Notes: a model not told the origin generated them from the sequence alone. Numbered from the stretch's first letter, positions 1 to 12,850 are shown. The stretch: 64,000 bases of DNA from Gonocerus acuteangulatus (GCA_946811695.1 OX328124.1:59462459-59526458), one strand, 5' to 3'. Numbers and translations are program-made.

Positions 1-2299
1 AAAGGAATTGTGTAATTTCAACGTAAAACTGTTCCATAATTTAAGAAATTAACTCGTTCTCAATCGTGCGTTATTTCGTTATTTACTTCATACTACGGGA
101 CGTCCTAAAAATATCAAACGAGATCCTTGCGCTAATGTTAGAATTCTCATAGTTTTTATTGCATATAGTTTAAAATGAATGGCTGAACACCAATAAAAAT
201 ATTGGAGTGCTCTACAAATATATTTCCAGTCAATAATTTGCAATTTTGTCTTGTTTGACCTTATCAGCACTTATACGGAATGTAAGGATGATCTTATCGT
301 CTTTCAAATCGAAATGCACACTTCCAAACGAAAAATGTCTTCTAAAGTACTACTAACATAAGAGGTTATGTAGGCTAATATTTACAAGCATTCGGATTAC
401 TCAGACGGCGCTACCTAATTCCCAAAAAGTCAAACTTCATTACAACTTAATATGTGTCCAAACCTTTCAGGGATTTGTCCGTCAAAACCTTATATTTGAT
501 CTTTCTCATTGTCATATTCGTCCCGTTAGGACTTCAATTATGAAGTTTGGCCAAAATGCTTACCTTGATATCTGAATTGCTAGATCGTAAGCCAATTCTT
601 GGCAGCAACCCATGAGGAAATATAAAAACTGTTTTTTATAAGAGTTAGTAATTATAAGTAATTGAGTGTTTTCCAGTTGCCGTGAACGTTGCATGACAAT
701 ACGGCAATAAAGGGCAATTATCCGCATGCAGGACAAAACTGTTTGCTCAGTCAGCAGTTTCACTGGCTGGAAATGTGAAACAATAATTTTTGTTGTAATG
801 CTGGTTTTTCGATGTATTATGTTTGACTAACCAGAACATCGCTATAAACTGGGCAACAATGAAAATGTTTCGGGCTCAAAAATAGTCAATTCGTTTGTAT
901 TTCCATCTGATTAATTAAAAAAACCACCATAAAAATGACATTTACTTTTTTAAGGCCAATATGTTCTATTATAAAACCAAATGATTTAGCAATCAAGCAC
1001 ACAAACTGAGAGTTTAGTCGCATAATTTTGTCCAGTATTTCTTACTTCTAGTTTTTATTTTTCTTCGCAGCTTTTAATTTAAATTAATCGTTTGTTAATT
1101 TTTAATATATTTTTTTTTCTGTTTTCGTCTTTTTGACAAAAACGATTATGTCAGACTCTTGGAACAGTTAAAGTCTACAAATCGATATATCGAGCGTTCT
1201 TGTTAAGTAATTCAGTTGTGGGTATATTTAAAGACCTAATTCACATGAAATGTGCCTTATTTTAATACTTTTATGTTTTTTTATTAATTTCTAAATTGAA
1301 TTTTACACTGGAATGCTTTAAACATACTAAAAAAGGTCTCATTTCCGTTTCACCCGTTGCAATGATAAACGATTATTCACGTAAGTTAGTTGTTATGATA
1401 CTTTCATTATTTCAGTTTAATTAAAATGTATTTTTGTAACTAAACTACATACCTCTCATTTTGAACTATAAAAACATTTTCAGTACTATTAGTATATATA
1501 TATATATATACAGTATAACTAAATAAATATATTATTAGAGGTGTATTATAATCAGTATTGTTCTCCTTCTATATGTCCTTCGACAGGTTCATGAGCAAAT
1601 AGCGAGAGATGACGTAAGATCAAGGTTACGAAGGTAACTGTTACAGTCTGCTGATTTTCAGTGTCACATAAAATAAATTGCGACTATAGCCATTCGCTTC
1701 TTTTTTTTTTTTATTTTATTTATTTTTTTTTTTGTTACTATTTTCTTTCTATTGCTAAGAGATTAAAAAAAAGAATTATTAATAAAATGAATAACGCTAG
1801 AAGATTGAAATGCTAATAAACTGCTGAGTATTTTTATTTTAATTTTAGTCATTATAACTAGAACTACAAGGTCACCGGCTATTTCAGGAATAAGAGCATT
1901 TATATGCTTATCGAATGGGAGAATTAAATCTTTGAGAAGGAATGAAAAGTTATTTACATTAATTTTAAGCATCAAATAAACCAAAAGATTTCTGGAAAGC
2001 AAATATTCAACATACCAAGTTTTACTTACTGAAACTGGTGTGAATTGGAAAGCTTAGAATGGAAACTGATACCTCGATTTTGCTAACTTTTTTTTTTTTT
2101 AGTTATTTAAGAAAATATACAAGTCCAAACTGCTGTTGATGAAAGTCTCTCTCATTTTCAAAAATGGTTTAATATCATCTCGGTTTAGTTCGATTCCTCG
2201 CATTAAAATTAAAGATTATTCAGGGGTACACCTGTCAGCGCAAAATCGAAAACCGTAAAATTTCTCTGAAAAATATGTGTTCAGGTCCGCGGATTCATT
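1..2299. other. No gene recognised
   Basis: AT-rich sequence with short T runs and a short TA tract (1492-1510). I see no coding, RNA or element signature. Confidence 0.6.
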
Positions 2300-2350
2300 T
2301 ATTTATTTATTTAACGAGCTTCGCAACGACGGCGACTTGCTCTTTTTTTT
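2300..2350 (-). mobile_element. LINE 3'-end stub
   Basis: In sense this reads GCCGTCGTTGCGAAGCTC then AAATAAATAAATAAAT. It matches the tail type of the stubs elsewhere in the window. Confidence 0.45.
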
Positions 2351-3485
2351 TAAGATACAGTAAAAAATACAAATTTATATATTCACAATTATCAGTAACT
2401 TATACAAAAAAAAAAAGTTTAAGGAGAGCATAAGACAAAAGTTAGTAGGTTTGTGTTAGGAATTAATTGCTAAACATTATTTAGAGCCTTGCTACTTGAA
2501 CTATAGTTAATGTATTTACATAACTTATCACTAAAACTAACGGCCATTATTTAATTATTTATTAGGTCATGGAGGATGCTACATGTTGTGGTTTTCCATC
2601 AATGACCAAACAAAATTGAGTAATAATTATATAATTATTACTTATTTACATAATAGGTATAAAAAAACAAAACAAAAAAAAAAATCTTAAAATATCTTTC
2701 GTTTCCTCAGATTCTGTGGTACATGCACAGATGGTACGGTTTCATTTTAAACGAAGTAGTGTTGCGGGCAATTTCATTATATTAGGTACAATATCATAAA
2801 AAGTCAACATTTCTTCTCAGCACTTCCAGATCCAGATTGCGCCATCGGGTTGATGTACTAAGGGGGTTCTCTTTGTTGGTAGAAAGGAAACCCATCATGT
2901 TATATGCCGTATACTAAACATAGTTAAGGGCCGTTAGTTACATAGTCAGTTCGTAGGGGAAAACAAATAAATTAACAATGTCCTATATTTGTCACAAAAT
3001 ATATTACATTGTTTTTTAATAACACAAATGTTCCGGGTCTAACGTTTGGAGCAAAATTAAAATTCTGCGGGATAAGATATTGGATTCCAGGATAATCGCT
3101 TTCAGATCTCCTTTCCTCAGGATAAAGAAAGAAGTTTGCAGAATTCTCCGGGAGTTTTTCTTCCACCAATCCATCCATCTTAAGCTATCTTAAGACAGAA
3201 TCGATGAGGAAGATCTTCAAGGACTTTAAAGCCAGACACAGGACTTGCATCAATATCACCACTTATCGTGACAAAGATAAAGCACGGCCCCGCATCCGCA
3301 ACCCAATATAGGTAGGGTAGATAGGCCAACCCGAACCGACCACATTTCTACTTAATGGAGCTCTAATGCTGTCCACTCAAGTAGCGGTGACGTCACTCTT
3401 CACCACAACTACCAGCTGACTCACAGAGCCCTGAACTAGAGTGGCGGCATTTCATAACCAGTTCTACAGAAACCAAGGACGATGT
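2351..3485. other. No gene recognised
   Basis: AT-rich sequence. A minus-strand 68-codon frame at 2972-3178 has no recognisable motif and is not called. Confidence 0.6.
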
Positions 3486-3580
3486 TCTAACATTTATTTA
3501 TTTATTTTGTTTAACGATGCACCACTTTGGGGTTGATTGCATCGAGTCACGTTGTTGCTACATGCTGATGTGCTAGCAAC
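3486..3580 (-). mobile_element. Probable LINE 3'-end stub
   Basis: In sense, a GATGCA...TGCATC hairpin is followed by AAATAAATAAATAAATG. It is more diverged than the other stubs. Confidence 0.35.
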
Positions 3581-3810
3581 GTACCTTCATTTTTGGGCAA
3601 TAAAAATTAAGAACTATTCTCCACTGAATAACTCAGTACATAACTCAATAACCACAGGAAGGCACAGGGTATAAAACTGAAGTTCAAGTTCGTTAACCAG
3701 CAAAATCTGCCCGAAATAGTAAATCGAAATACACATGAAAAAATCGTAGTGCTTACAGTTTGAGCGTTGAGAGGATTTTAGAAGCATTATTTATAGGTAC
3801 ATTTTTTATA

Positions 3811-4104
3811 AATACATTTTTTTTTATTTTTATTTTTGTAATATTCCCAAATTTTGAATTTAGGGGTTTTTCAACGTGCTAAAAACGAATCTGAAATCCG
3901 TTTTTAAATCAAATTTTTTTTTACATACTCGACTCTATAGAAGGCATTATTTTGCCAAAATATATATATACCTACATTTAAAAAGTTATCGATTATAAAA
4001 AAAAAAAATTTATTTAAAAACGGATGTCAGATTCGTTTTTAGCACATTGAAAACCCCCTAAATTCAAATGGGAATATTACAAAAATAAAAAAAAATGTAT
4101 TTTA
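3811..4104. mobile_element. Foldback/MITE with ~115-bp inverted arms
   Basis: 3811-3925 and 3990-4104 are inverted copies (GTAATATTCCC, GAATTTAGGGG, GTGCTAAAAACGAATCTG) around a ~65-bp centre. No coding capacity. The neighbouring sequence to 4480 also looks repetitive and hosts the SINE A insertion. Confidence 0.75.
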
Positions 4105-4182
4105 AATTTCGCTAAGGGGGGACCCTTAAAATTTTGTTAATGATTCAAGAATCCGGCCATATTTCAAAGAATATTTACCCGA

Positions 4183-4347
4183 GGGGGGTCTCCCGTGGAC
4201 TAATGGCTAGCGCCTTGGATTCATAAGCGGGAGATGGTGGGTTCGATTCCCAACCTCCGGCAGTAATTTTATCATCCCACGGCTCGCTGGTAAAATTGCT
4301 CGCTGCTCCCTGGATGTCGGCGCTAATGACCTAGATGTAGATGCGCC

Positions 4348-4377
<30 letters not shown>
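4183..4377 (+). mobile_element. SINE A, full length, tRNA-headed
   Basis: The head GGGTCTCCCGTGGACTAATGG matches an A box (TGGCTAGCGCC region), with B box GGTTCGATTCC and a tRNA-like spacing; it is closest to tRNA-Glu by inspection. The body ends GATGTAGATGCGCCGT and a ~29-nt A tail. It is flanked by a perfect 10-bp duplication ATTTACCCGA (4173-4182, 4378-4387). It lies inside another repetitive sequence. Confidence 0.9.
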
Positions 4378-4381
<4 letters not shown>

Positions 4382-4387
4382 ACCCGA

Positions 4388-5605
4388 TTCAAACCAAACT
4401 TGGAGGGTCGATAAAGGCCATAATGTGACACATTTCCTTCCAATCGGGGTGTTTCTACGTGTTCTGGAATTGACGTTATATGCAAATAAACGTCAATGGA
4501 CGTAAAGTTTACATTTCATTTTTATTTTGAGAACCATTTTTCGCAAGTACCTTATGAGATAATATAATAGTCATTTATATGGTTAGAAAAAGGAGTCTTT
4601 CTTCTTTCGAAAGATTTCAATGACGTGAAAATCGGATTATCTCAAGGGGAGATATTGAATTCCAAAATGTCACATTACTTTTTCGCTTACAAATATTTAG
4701 CCTCTTCTAGACTGGGAAAAATCATTATTTTTTGTTTTCAATGATATTCGCTATATTAGAGTTTCCTGGGGTGCTGATTTTAAATCTGCTATTATTTTTG
4801 GTGTGAAAAAATGTATAATACTAGTTTACTTGAAAACGTAAGCATATTTTTGAATATATTTGATGAAATATAAATTATTGTTTAACGATTATATTTTTAT
4901 TTTAATCTACTCTAAAAAACAAATGAATGAAAGAATCATGTCGATATCATTTTCTAAACTCGATATAAAGAGAAAGCACTTTCAACCTATTTTATTATAT
5001 TTCTCGGCTCCTAAGGCGCATTGGACGGAACGCTCGGACACGCGTCGACTATTTTTCGATGTAGAATCACCAGAAAAAAATTGGTCCAAATCGGTGACCC
5101 GATCGCTGTATACTCCCCTTGTTAGTTAACAAGAAAATAGACATAAAAGCAACAAGGTAAAACGAATGGTGTGTTAGGTACTTCTTTTTGTAAACAACAA
5201 ATTTTTTTATATGCCATATTTATTTGTCAATTTTTTTTTGTAGTTGGTATTTTCACTTTTATTTTTATTTTTTGTAATTTTGCATTTGTGTTTGATTTTT
5301 AGCTGACAAAGGCTAAAAATTAAAGTGTATTTTCTAAAAATCTGGTGTTTTTTCTCTTAGCCGAAACCCGATAATTCCTAGTCATCTTATCACCTCAACG
5401 GCTAACTATCTTCTTCAACAAATCTCACTTATTTTGAAGGATTGAAAAACAAAATCCTTCAGACTTTACAAAAATCGTTTATTTGATATTGAAGCATCAT
5501 AACTAAGATAATTTGGCAACCATTACTAACTAAAAATATAAATCATAATTAAACATAAATATATATAATATAAATAATATAATATAAACCCACCACAAAG
5601 AAAAT
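4388..5605. other. Unassigned repetitive-looking sequence
   Basis: Continues the sequence hosting the SINE A insertion. Stretches such as GGTCCAAATCGGTGACCCG (~5083) resemble transposon debris. No coding signal. Confidence 0.45.
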
Positions 5606-5747
5606 TCAGGATTATTTCAGTGGACTTAATCCGTTTCTACTTAATTCGTTATCCAAATGGCTCACCAAAAAGAAACCATCATTTACAATGAGCATGAGGA
5701 CTAAAAAATGTCAGGTTTTCTTGTTTTGGTTTTGCTGCTGAGTTCAT

Positions 5748-6017
5748 AATTGTTAATTGAAGGGATCGGGGCAGAATAGTGCCAAGCAACATTTTTAATA
5801 AAACTTAACTGTAGCTGCTATATGTTGGATATTATGTGGGACTATCAGTTGAAATGGTCAGGGGCAACAAGATTAAGTAGCTTGTAGTCATATTTTAGTA
5901 GCGTTTGCATCATAGACTGATAGTCTCACATAATATCCAACATATAGCAGCTACAGTTAAATTTGTTGAAAATTTTGCTTGCCACTATTTTACCTTGATC
6001 CCTTCAATTAACAATTG
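5748..6017. mobile_element. MITE family M1, copy 1 (101-bp TIRs)
   Basis: The inverted repeats 5748-5848 and 5917-6017 begin AATTGTTAATTGAAGGGATC and end GGACTATCAG, and contain GTAGCTGCTATATGTTGGAT. About 140 bp to the left (5606-5747) also matches copy 2, so the repeat unit is larger than the palindrome. Confidence 0.8.
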
Positions 6018-6754
6018 ATGTAGGAAACATAAATTGTAGTTATATTTGAGACGGGAGGCAGACAAAACTCTTTTTTATAACAATATAGAAAATCAATGTT
6101 AGGAAAAAAATATTTATAGGAGAAAATATTTCAATAAAACACAATCCCGATCCCATACGAAATGCATGTAGAAATAAATAAACAAGTTTCAATCCGTGCC
6201 TGGACGAACAATTACTCGACAACTGCAAGTTCGAAAACTGAATGAGGATGGAAACAAATAAAGCAGGGCGAATATTGCGAAAACAATATCAATTCTCTCT
6301 GTAATATAAAAGGAGAAAAGGGAGCAAACTTGGAGAGAGAGCGAGTTTCGAACAATGGGTTCCGGCAAACAATGGCTGGAAAAACAATTCAGCATATAAT
6401 ACAGAATCACAATATTAAATTTGAATACATTTAGCGAATTCCGGCCATTCCGAGCCTCCCTTCCATCAAATATACATAAACCTCATTACATTCGGACCGC
6501 CGGCATGTTTAGCTAAATTAAAACGGTCCCATTTCCCCCTGAGCATTCCTCTTTTGAGGAAAATAAATTAATTCCCTTCTCTAGTGCGGAATAATTAAAT
6601 GGAATCATATATACGTTTTTATATTGCTTCTATAGGAAATTTAATATAAATTAAACTATACACAGTCCTTTATCAATAAATGACTGAATGAATATTTTAA
6701 ATTGAGTACAACTCACTGAAACATTTGATTTTAACAAAACAGAACCTATCCTTG
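6018..6754. other. Unassigned, partly G+C-richer sequence
   Basis: 6300-6560 is less AT-rich and free of repeats recognised here, so it might be constrained noncoding DNA. Nothing specific was seen. Confidence 0.4.
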
Positions 6755-6762
6755 TATATGTA

Positions 6763-6850
<88 letters not shown>

Positions 6851-7085
6851 TATTAAATACTCCGTTGCCTAGGAGTTTATCAAGCTGACAAATTGACATG
6901 ATAACTAGCTTATGTTATTGTGAGTTTAAATAATGGTGAATTTTTTTAAATGTATAAATTTAAATGGAGAGCATTTTCAGGATCGATGAAGATTTGAAGA
7001 CAATTTTTAAAAATTATTTCACGAGTCCAAACTGAATAGGTACCAATAAAACAGTGTTAAATACATTGGAATTAAACATTAGAAC
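6755..7085 (+). mobile_element. (TG)n(TA)n tract plus right module of repeat family T
   Basis: Microsatellite 6755-6854 is followed by TTGTGAGTTTAAATAATGG, TTCAGGATCGATGAAGA and GAGTCCAAACTGAAT, matching 8290-8480. Confidence 0.65.
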
Positions 7086-7854
7086 GAGACATTTTTTTTC
7101 CACTAAAATTAATTCCTTTAATGGAACGAATTACCGCTAGTGAAATTCTGTGAGATTGAGAACTTTATTTGTAGGAAATTTATTAAGCTTTCGAATGGTG
7201 ACCCTCCAGCGATGAATATATATTTAACAAAGATACGAAAATACATCCGCAGCCAGTTGATGAAATACATTTATTTTAGTACTTCAACTTACTCAGATGG
7301 AAATTGTTTTCAAGCCAGCCTGTCATTTCTGGGTACGCGAAAGTAATTTTTTTATTCATTCAATATTTTCTGATAAAACTAAAAGTCGTCGCACTGAATG
7401 CCCTTTTCATTTGACCGCGCCCTTTAAAGTACAAACGCACCGGAAGGATTTCTTATTCACACGAATTTTGACGAATCCATGAGACGGGTTGACATTTTAC
7501 TGTGAAGGCAAGCTTTAATGACTACTGGGATGTTTAGAAGCCACGCGCTAGAGAAGTCGATGCCCCTGAAAATGAAAACTATTCAATGTCTAATATGAAC
7601 TGGAGACGAATTATCGTGACCGAGCTGGGAGCCCACGATCCCGGTCACGACAGCATGTCTGGTCGGGTCGGATCACGTTAGGATTATCACGGTAACCTAA
7701 GGTGACGATGAAGATTACATCAAGAGTTTCTCATTAATTTCCAATGTATAATGGTAGTTTGAATGCAAAAAAGGTATGCCCACAAGAGAAACAAGCAAAA
7801 CTCGGCCTGGAGTTAGAGGAATATGATAAACCCTTATTCCTACGGACGGATTTT
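7086..7854. other. Unassigned sequence with a short hairpin
   Basis: Contains a fragment of the ~26-kb repeat (~7172) and a hairpin CGTGACCG...CGGTCACG at ~7616-7652. Nothing else was recognised. Confidence 0.45.
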
Positions 7855-8196
7855 TAAATATATTCATGAAACGTTATTTTCGTGAGTTGTGGTGCGAGAT
7901 TCGTTGCAATACAACAAACCATTCACCGTTAGGGGCATATAAATTATTCGCGACAGGAGGAAAGCGCCAGTATTCGGATCCTAATAATTTTCTATAACAA
8001 AAAACAAAATTTACGCCCGTTAGGGGAATATTATTAAATTTAAACAGGGAGTGAACTACTCCTACTGATAAACCAATTTTGCTGGTTAGCGACCTCATCA
8101 AATCGTTTCTAATAGGAATACTATTTACCTAGTTTCAAGGAAATGGACAGAAACTGTGGCAGTTATAGAATTAACAGACACATATATAAGCTTATG

Positions 8197-8260
<64 letters not shown>

Positions 8261-8480
8261 CATTTACCAAGGTGTTTAGCAAACTGACTATTTACATGAT
8301 AACTACTTTATGTCATTGTGAGTTTAAATAACGTTAATTTTTTTTAAATACATAAAATTGAATGGAGATCATTTTCAGGATTGATGAAGATCTGATTACA
8401 TTTTTCAAAAATTATTACATGAGTCCAACCTGAATCTGTAATTACATCATTATGTATAAATCATAAAATAGTTTTAAATT
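7855..8480 (+). mobile_element. Repeat family T carrying a (TA)n tract, copy with both sides
   Basis: The left module (CGTTGCAATACAACAAA, CAATTTTGCTGGTTAGCGAC, GGACAGAAACTGTGGC), a (TA)n tract (8199-8258), and the right module (TTGTGAGTTTAAATAACG, TTCAGGATTGATGAAG, GAGTCCAACCTGAAT). The same order recurs elsewhere in the window, so the microsatellite is part of the repeat. Confidence 0.7.
8199..8258. repeat. (TA)n microsatellite
   Basis: Perfect TA run of ~60 bp inside a repeat family T copy. Confidence 0.95.
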
Positions 8481-9552
8481 CATTGGAATTAAATATAAAG
8501 AAGCCGGAAAGTAAAAAAAAAAATAAAAAAAATATAGAATTAATGCTGTCAAATTTAAACTTGCAAATAAGGTAAAATATGTATTAGATTAATAATAGAG
8601 CTTAGTCGTACAAATATTGACATTACACTCCAATAAATTAGCGATATTAATATTTTAGCTCTTGAAGAGGAACCTGAATGGGCGAGTGACATATAGAGCT
8701 ACTTTTAATGAATGAAATGATTGTGTTTATAATATTTTGTATTGATCTTCAACTTTGCTTTTATATTAGAATAATTTGGGACACTAGGAGAGATATACAT
8801 TATAATTGAAAAACAAAAGAAAAAAAAACTATTCTGATGCGCAAAGACAGCGTCACAGTCTTCTTACTTGCGCAACCCCAAAGGCTCTGCCACTAACAAT
8901 TTAATAGCCCATCAGCCTTTCCGTCTTATTGCGTCATAGTTGACTGAAATAGAAGCCCAACACATAGGCAACACGAGGAAGCAATTCATGTTTCTATTGA
9001 CATCAATCAAATAGAGTACAGAATGATTTGCTGAATTGCAAAACCTTCGCTCACTGAATATACAAAGAAATAAGAAAAGCCCTTTCTGCAGGTACAGATC
9101 AAACTAACAACATATATTGAAATAACTGTGAAATTACATTCAAACATTTACTTATCTAGGCGCACGGTAGTGCGTCAGGCCAAGTTCTGGCCTAAGCATA
9201 ATGTGTGTATATTACAGGCGGTCTTAGAGCCGATTTTTACCCTCTCATAACTTCCAACCAGGTAAAGATAAAGTTATGAAATTTTACACAGGTATTATAC
9301 TACTAGATGTGAGTAAAACTGAAAATTTTCATAATTCTACATCGAATAGTTTCTGAGATATAAGCGATCGAAACTCGGGATTTATAGGACTCACTCACTC
9401 ACTGACTCATCAAAATTATTAGGCACTTCCCATGATGCTAGAGACTTGAAATTTTGCATGAAGATAGATATGAAGACGCTATTAAAGGAAAAAATCGAAA
9501 AATCGCGAAAAGTTGTGTTTGACTCCGCTTCCGGGGCGGGGGCGTGCCAGTT
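8481..9552. other. Unassigned; repetitive from ~9160
   Basis: No gene seen. From ~9160 the style (ACTCACTCACTCACTGACTC, TGAAATTTTGCATGAAG) is that of a mobile element leading into the tandem array. Confidence 0.45.
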
Positions 9553-10305
9553 TTGTACTTCCTTCGGAAACCCATCATTCCGTCCGAAACCCATGATGTG
9601 CGGTATCAAATGAATTGTCTCGGTATGAAGAACCTATATTTGATGTTATAAGAAACAATTAGACGCATATAGGCTCGGAAAAAATCTTATACCAGCTGTC
9701 TGTCTGTATGTTTGTTCCTCTTACAAATCCGTACCGTTTGACCGATTTTGACCAAACTTGGGACACAGATGGGTCTTAATACGGGGCAAATCATAGGCTA
9801 GGTTAAATGGTCTATCAGCTGTCTGTCTCTCTGTTTGTTCCTTATACAAATACACACCGTTTGACCGATTTTGTCAAAATTTGACACACATGTCGGTCTT
9901 TATCCGGGTAGTGTCATAGGCTAGTCAAAATCGTCTATCAGCTGTCTGTCTGCATGTTTGTTCCTTACACAAATTCACACCATTTGACCGATTTTGACCA
10001 AACTTGGCACACAGGTAGGCCTTGGTCCGGGGAATGCACTAGGCTAGGTAAAAAAGGTCTTTCAGCTGTCTGTCTGTATGTTTGTTCCTTATAAAAATTC
10101 ACACCGTTAGGCCTATTTTGACCAACCTTGGCAAGCAGGTAGGTTTTGATACGGGAGTGTCATATATTACCTATGACGTTTTGTACTTTTTGTTCCATCG
10201 GAAAGCCATAATTTCTTCTGAAATCCATCATGTGGGGTATCAAATGAATCTTCTTGGTAAGGAGAACCTATATTTTGAAGTTTTAAGAAACATTTCGACG
10301 CATCT
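9553..10305 (+). repeat. ~120-bp direct repeats bracketing the tandem array
   Basis: 9553-9672 and ~10178-10305 are related (TTTTGTACTT, GGTATCAAATGAAT, AGAACCTATATTTTGA, AAGAAACA), and the array at 9692-10180 lies between them. The upstream block 9160-9550 includes GACTCACTCACTCACTGACT and looks repetitive, but I cannot name it. Confidence 0.65.
9692..10180 (+). repeat. Four tandem ~124-bp units of the Helitron internal repeat
   Basis: CAGCTGTCTGTCTGTATGTT recurs at ~9692, ~9817, ~9941 and ~10064, each followed by TTTGACCGATTTTGACCA-like and CTAGGCTAGG-like blocks. The same unit occurs in the Helitron-like elements at ~12.0 and ~59.9 kb. No Helitron ends were seen here. Confidence 0.8.
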
Positions 10306-10778
10306 TAACAACAACAGTTGTGACTTCTTCCTTAAATGTAGTAAATAAAGTCGTAGGGGTTCACTGCATAATATACTTCAAAGAAGATACTAAGTTTTTC
10401 AAAGTCGAGCCATCTAAATTTCAATGTTTAGGATCACAAACCCAAAATGTATCGTCTTTGTTCTTATATTTTTCTTGAAGGCCTTCTGCACTTTCCCTAT
10501 TGTGATCTTTATCCTCGGGATAAGGTTCCTGGGTTTTACAGTGTAATAGTTTAGTTAAGAGAGCAATCAATTTGTCCTCTAGAGTAATGTCATCTGGAAG
10601 AGCTTCTAACTTTTCTAGTCTAGTGATTAGATTTATGTAGGTTGATTATTGGTATCAAATATCAAGCAGTAAGGAGAACCTTATGCAGAATCCAAAGACC
10701 CTGGTTTTATATGAAGTACAAAAGCCAGTAGGTATGCGGCAACTAAATTCTATTTAATACTTAGAAAAAAGTAATGAG
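10306..10778. other. Unassigned sequence before the palindrome
   Basis: A weak partial copy of the 10.2-kb repeat occurs at ~10645-10690. No gene seen. Confidence 0.45.
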
Positions 10779-11515
10779 ATCCCCAAAAAAACATAAATGT
10801 GAAATAGAGGCCAAGTTCCTGCCCCCACAAAGAAACACTCCCTTCCTCAAAAATATCCCCTCCTAAAACCCCCCAAAGAAGCTTTACCATTCTACACTTC
10901 AAAAAAGTAGTATGAGTTGGTGTTTTTATGCAACCAAAAATATTTGCCAATACAAGAGATGATACAAGAAAGAAATGTCCAAGTTCATTACTTAGAAGCC
11001 CTCATAGTTACTTACTAAGAACAGTAAAGACACTTCAACTGACCTTTAAAAACAACAATAAATATACTTATATCCAGTTACTAAAATCTCACTTTCCTCA
11101 ACCAGGTATATTCTTAAACTTGGCAATGTTTAGTTTTTCTCTAAAGATAATTTCGGCACAAGAAAAACATTGCCAAGTTTAAGAATATACCTGGTTAAGG
11201 AAAGTGATATTTTAGTAACTGGACATAAGTATTTTTATTGTTGTATTTAAAGGTCCGTTGAAGTGTCTTTACTGTTCTTAGTAAGTAACTATGAGGTCTT
11301 CCAAGTAATGAACTTGGACATTTCTTTCTTGTATCATCTCTTGTATTGGCAAATATTTTTGGTTGAATTAATACACCAACTCATACTACTTTTTTGGAGT
11401 GTAGAATGGTAAAGCTTTTTTGGGGGGTTTTAGGAGGGGATATTTTTGAGGAAGGGAGTGTTTCTTTGTGGGGCAGGAACTTGGCCTCTATTTCACATTT
11501 ATGTTTTTTTTGGAT
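10779..11515. repeat. Large near-perfect palindrome, arms ~350 bp
   Basis: The left arm 10779-11131 is the near-perfect reverse complement of 11165-11515, with a 33-nt spacer. Paired blocks include CCAAGTTCCTGCCCC, GATGATACAAGAAAGAAATG and ATTCTTAAACTTGGCAATG. Similar-looking short ORFs in both arms are mirror images and not genes. It could be a foldback element, an inverted duplication, or a source of hairpin RNA. Flanks show no clear target duplication. Confidence 0.9.
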
Positions 11516-11611
11516 AGACTTTCGCAGAAGTAACAGTATTAATGTCCCGTATGATATGCAAGAACTCTTAGGCATTTATAGTTAGTATATTAATACTGTA
11601 TTAACATTTTA

Positions 11612-11665
11612 TTTTTATTTTTGAGCACCCCGCAACGAAGGCGATTCACGCTGTACTGACATACT
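11612..11665 (-). mobile_element. LINE 3'-end stub
   Basis: In sense this reads GAATCGCCTTCGTTGCGG then GTGCTC and an AAAATAAAAATAAAA tail. It is close in form to the stub at ~2300. Confidence 0.45.
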
Positions 11666-12033
11666 TCAGAAACGCAGGACTGTACAAACTTATTTCATGA
11701 CTTAAAGCACTGTTGCCTTAAGACCATTACTGTTGCCACGAATATTAATTGATATTTACATTTACCCACAACCTTAACACATAACTTACATATAAAAGGA
11801 AGCTGGTTTCCTAGCGAGACCAAATCCAGAAGATACTGATCGACGTGTTATCGCCAATGAAGCGGAACACCACTTAAATAAATAAATTGAAGGAATAAGA
11901 GGAAACTCGCCAAGAAGGATATAGTCATCAATTATTGAGCTTATCTTCGAGATGGCTCTTCTTTTATTCAATAGCATAGAATCTACCTGATCTGTGTAAA
12001 TATGAAAATAATATTGAGATTTTCAAAATCCTA

Positions 12034-12579
12034 TCTATATATATAAAAATCACGTGTCTATCTGTTTGTCAGTTTGTTCCTTATACAAATCTACACCGTT
12101 TGACCTATTTTAACCAAACACAGGTAGGTCTTGATACGGGAAATCTCCTAGGCTAGGTAAAATTTCAAAATTTGGTCAAAAGGTCAAGAAAAATTGGCTA
12201 CACTGAACCATTCAGATTGCGACGGCCATTTTGAATAATGTCTCAAATTTATTTGTTGTTGTTCCTGATAATTAGAATAACTCGAACTCATTGATGACTT
12301 TACATCAATATATAATCATGTAATGCAGTTTATTTCAATTTTATTTCAACAGTCACTGTCAAACTCAGGAGCGCTGGCCTTTCTTTGATAAGAGCTATCT
12401 TACTCGCAAGCTTCTGCTGGCCTCTGTTGGCTGTTATATGAAGTGCTGTGGTGCTGGCCTCTGCCGGTTGCATTATGAACTACTAGACAGATATAAACAA
12501 ATTCACACCGTTTGACCGATTTTGATCAAGTAGATCTTGATACGGGGTAGAGACACTGGGAACACTGGGTAACAGCTAG
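12034..12579 (+). mobile_element. Non-autonomous Helitron-like element
   Basis: The element starts A|TCTATATATATAAAAATC and ends CAGCTAG|T. This fits the Helitron signature (5' TC, 3' CTRR, insertion between A and T). It contains parts of the ~123-bp internal unit (TTTGTTCCTTATACAAATC, CACACCGTTTGACC, GGTAGGTCTTGATACGGG) and has no transposase. There is no target duplication, as expected for Helitrons. The 3' hairpin was not clearly seen. Confidence 0.6.
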
Positions 12580-12850
12580 TTAATGATAATTTCAAGCATC
12601 TGATGTTAAAAATACAACACAATAAACAATTGTACTATTTATTTTTAGTACAATACAGTATTGTACTTTCTTTTATTACTCGACTACGATGTATATCCAG
12701 GATTATTTCAATGAACTTAGTCCGTTCCTACTCTACATAACCTAGCTAGATGACTCAAAAAAATTAAAACACCATTTACAATAAGCAGGACTAAAAAATA
12801 TTAAAAGTGTCAGGTTTTCTCGTTTTGTTTTGTTTTTGTTGCAGAGTTTA

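Noticed and set aside
4200..4260. True tRNA genes at A/B-box sites (also ~14790, ~39180, ~45620, ~51815, ~61690)
   Set aside because: The cloverleaf stems are poor, the sequence continues into a shared SINE core and tail, and several have target duplications.
10750..11585. Similar small proteins in 10750-10950 and 11394-11585
   Set aside because: They are the same DNA read from the two arms of the palindrome; no known domain.
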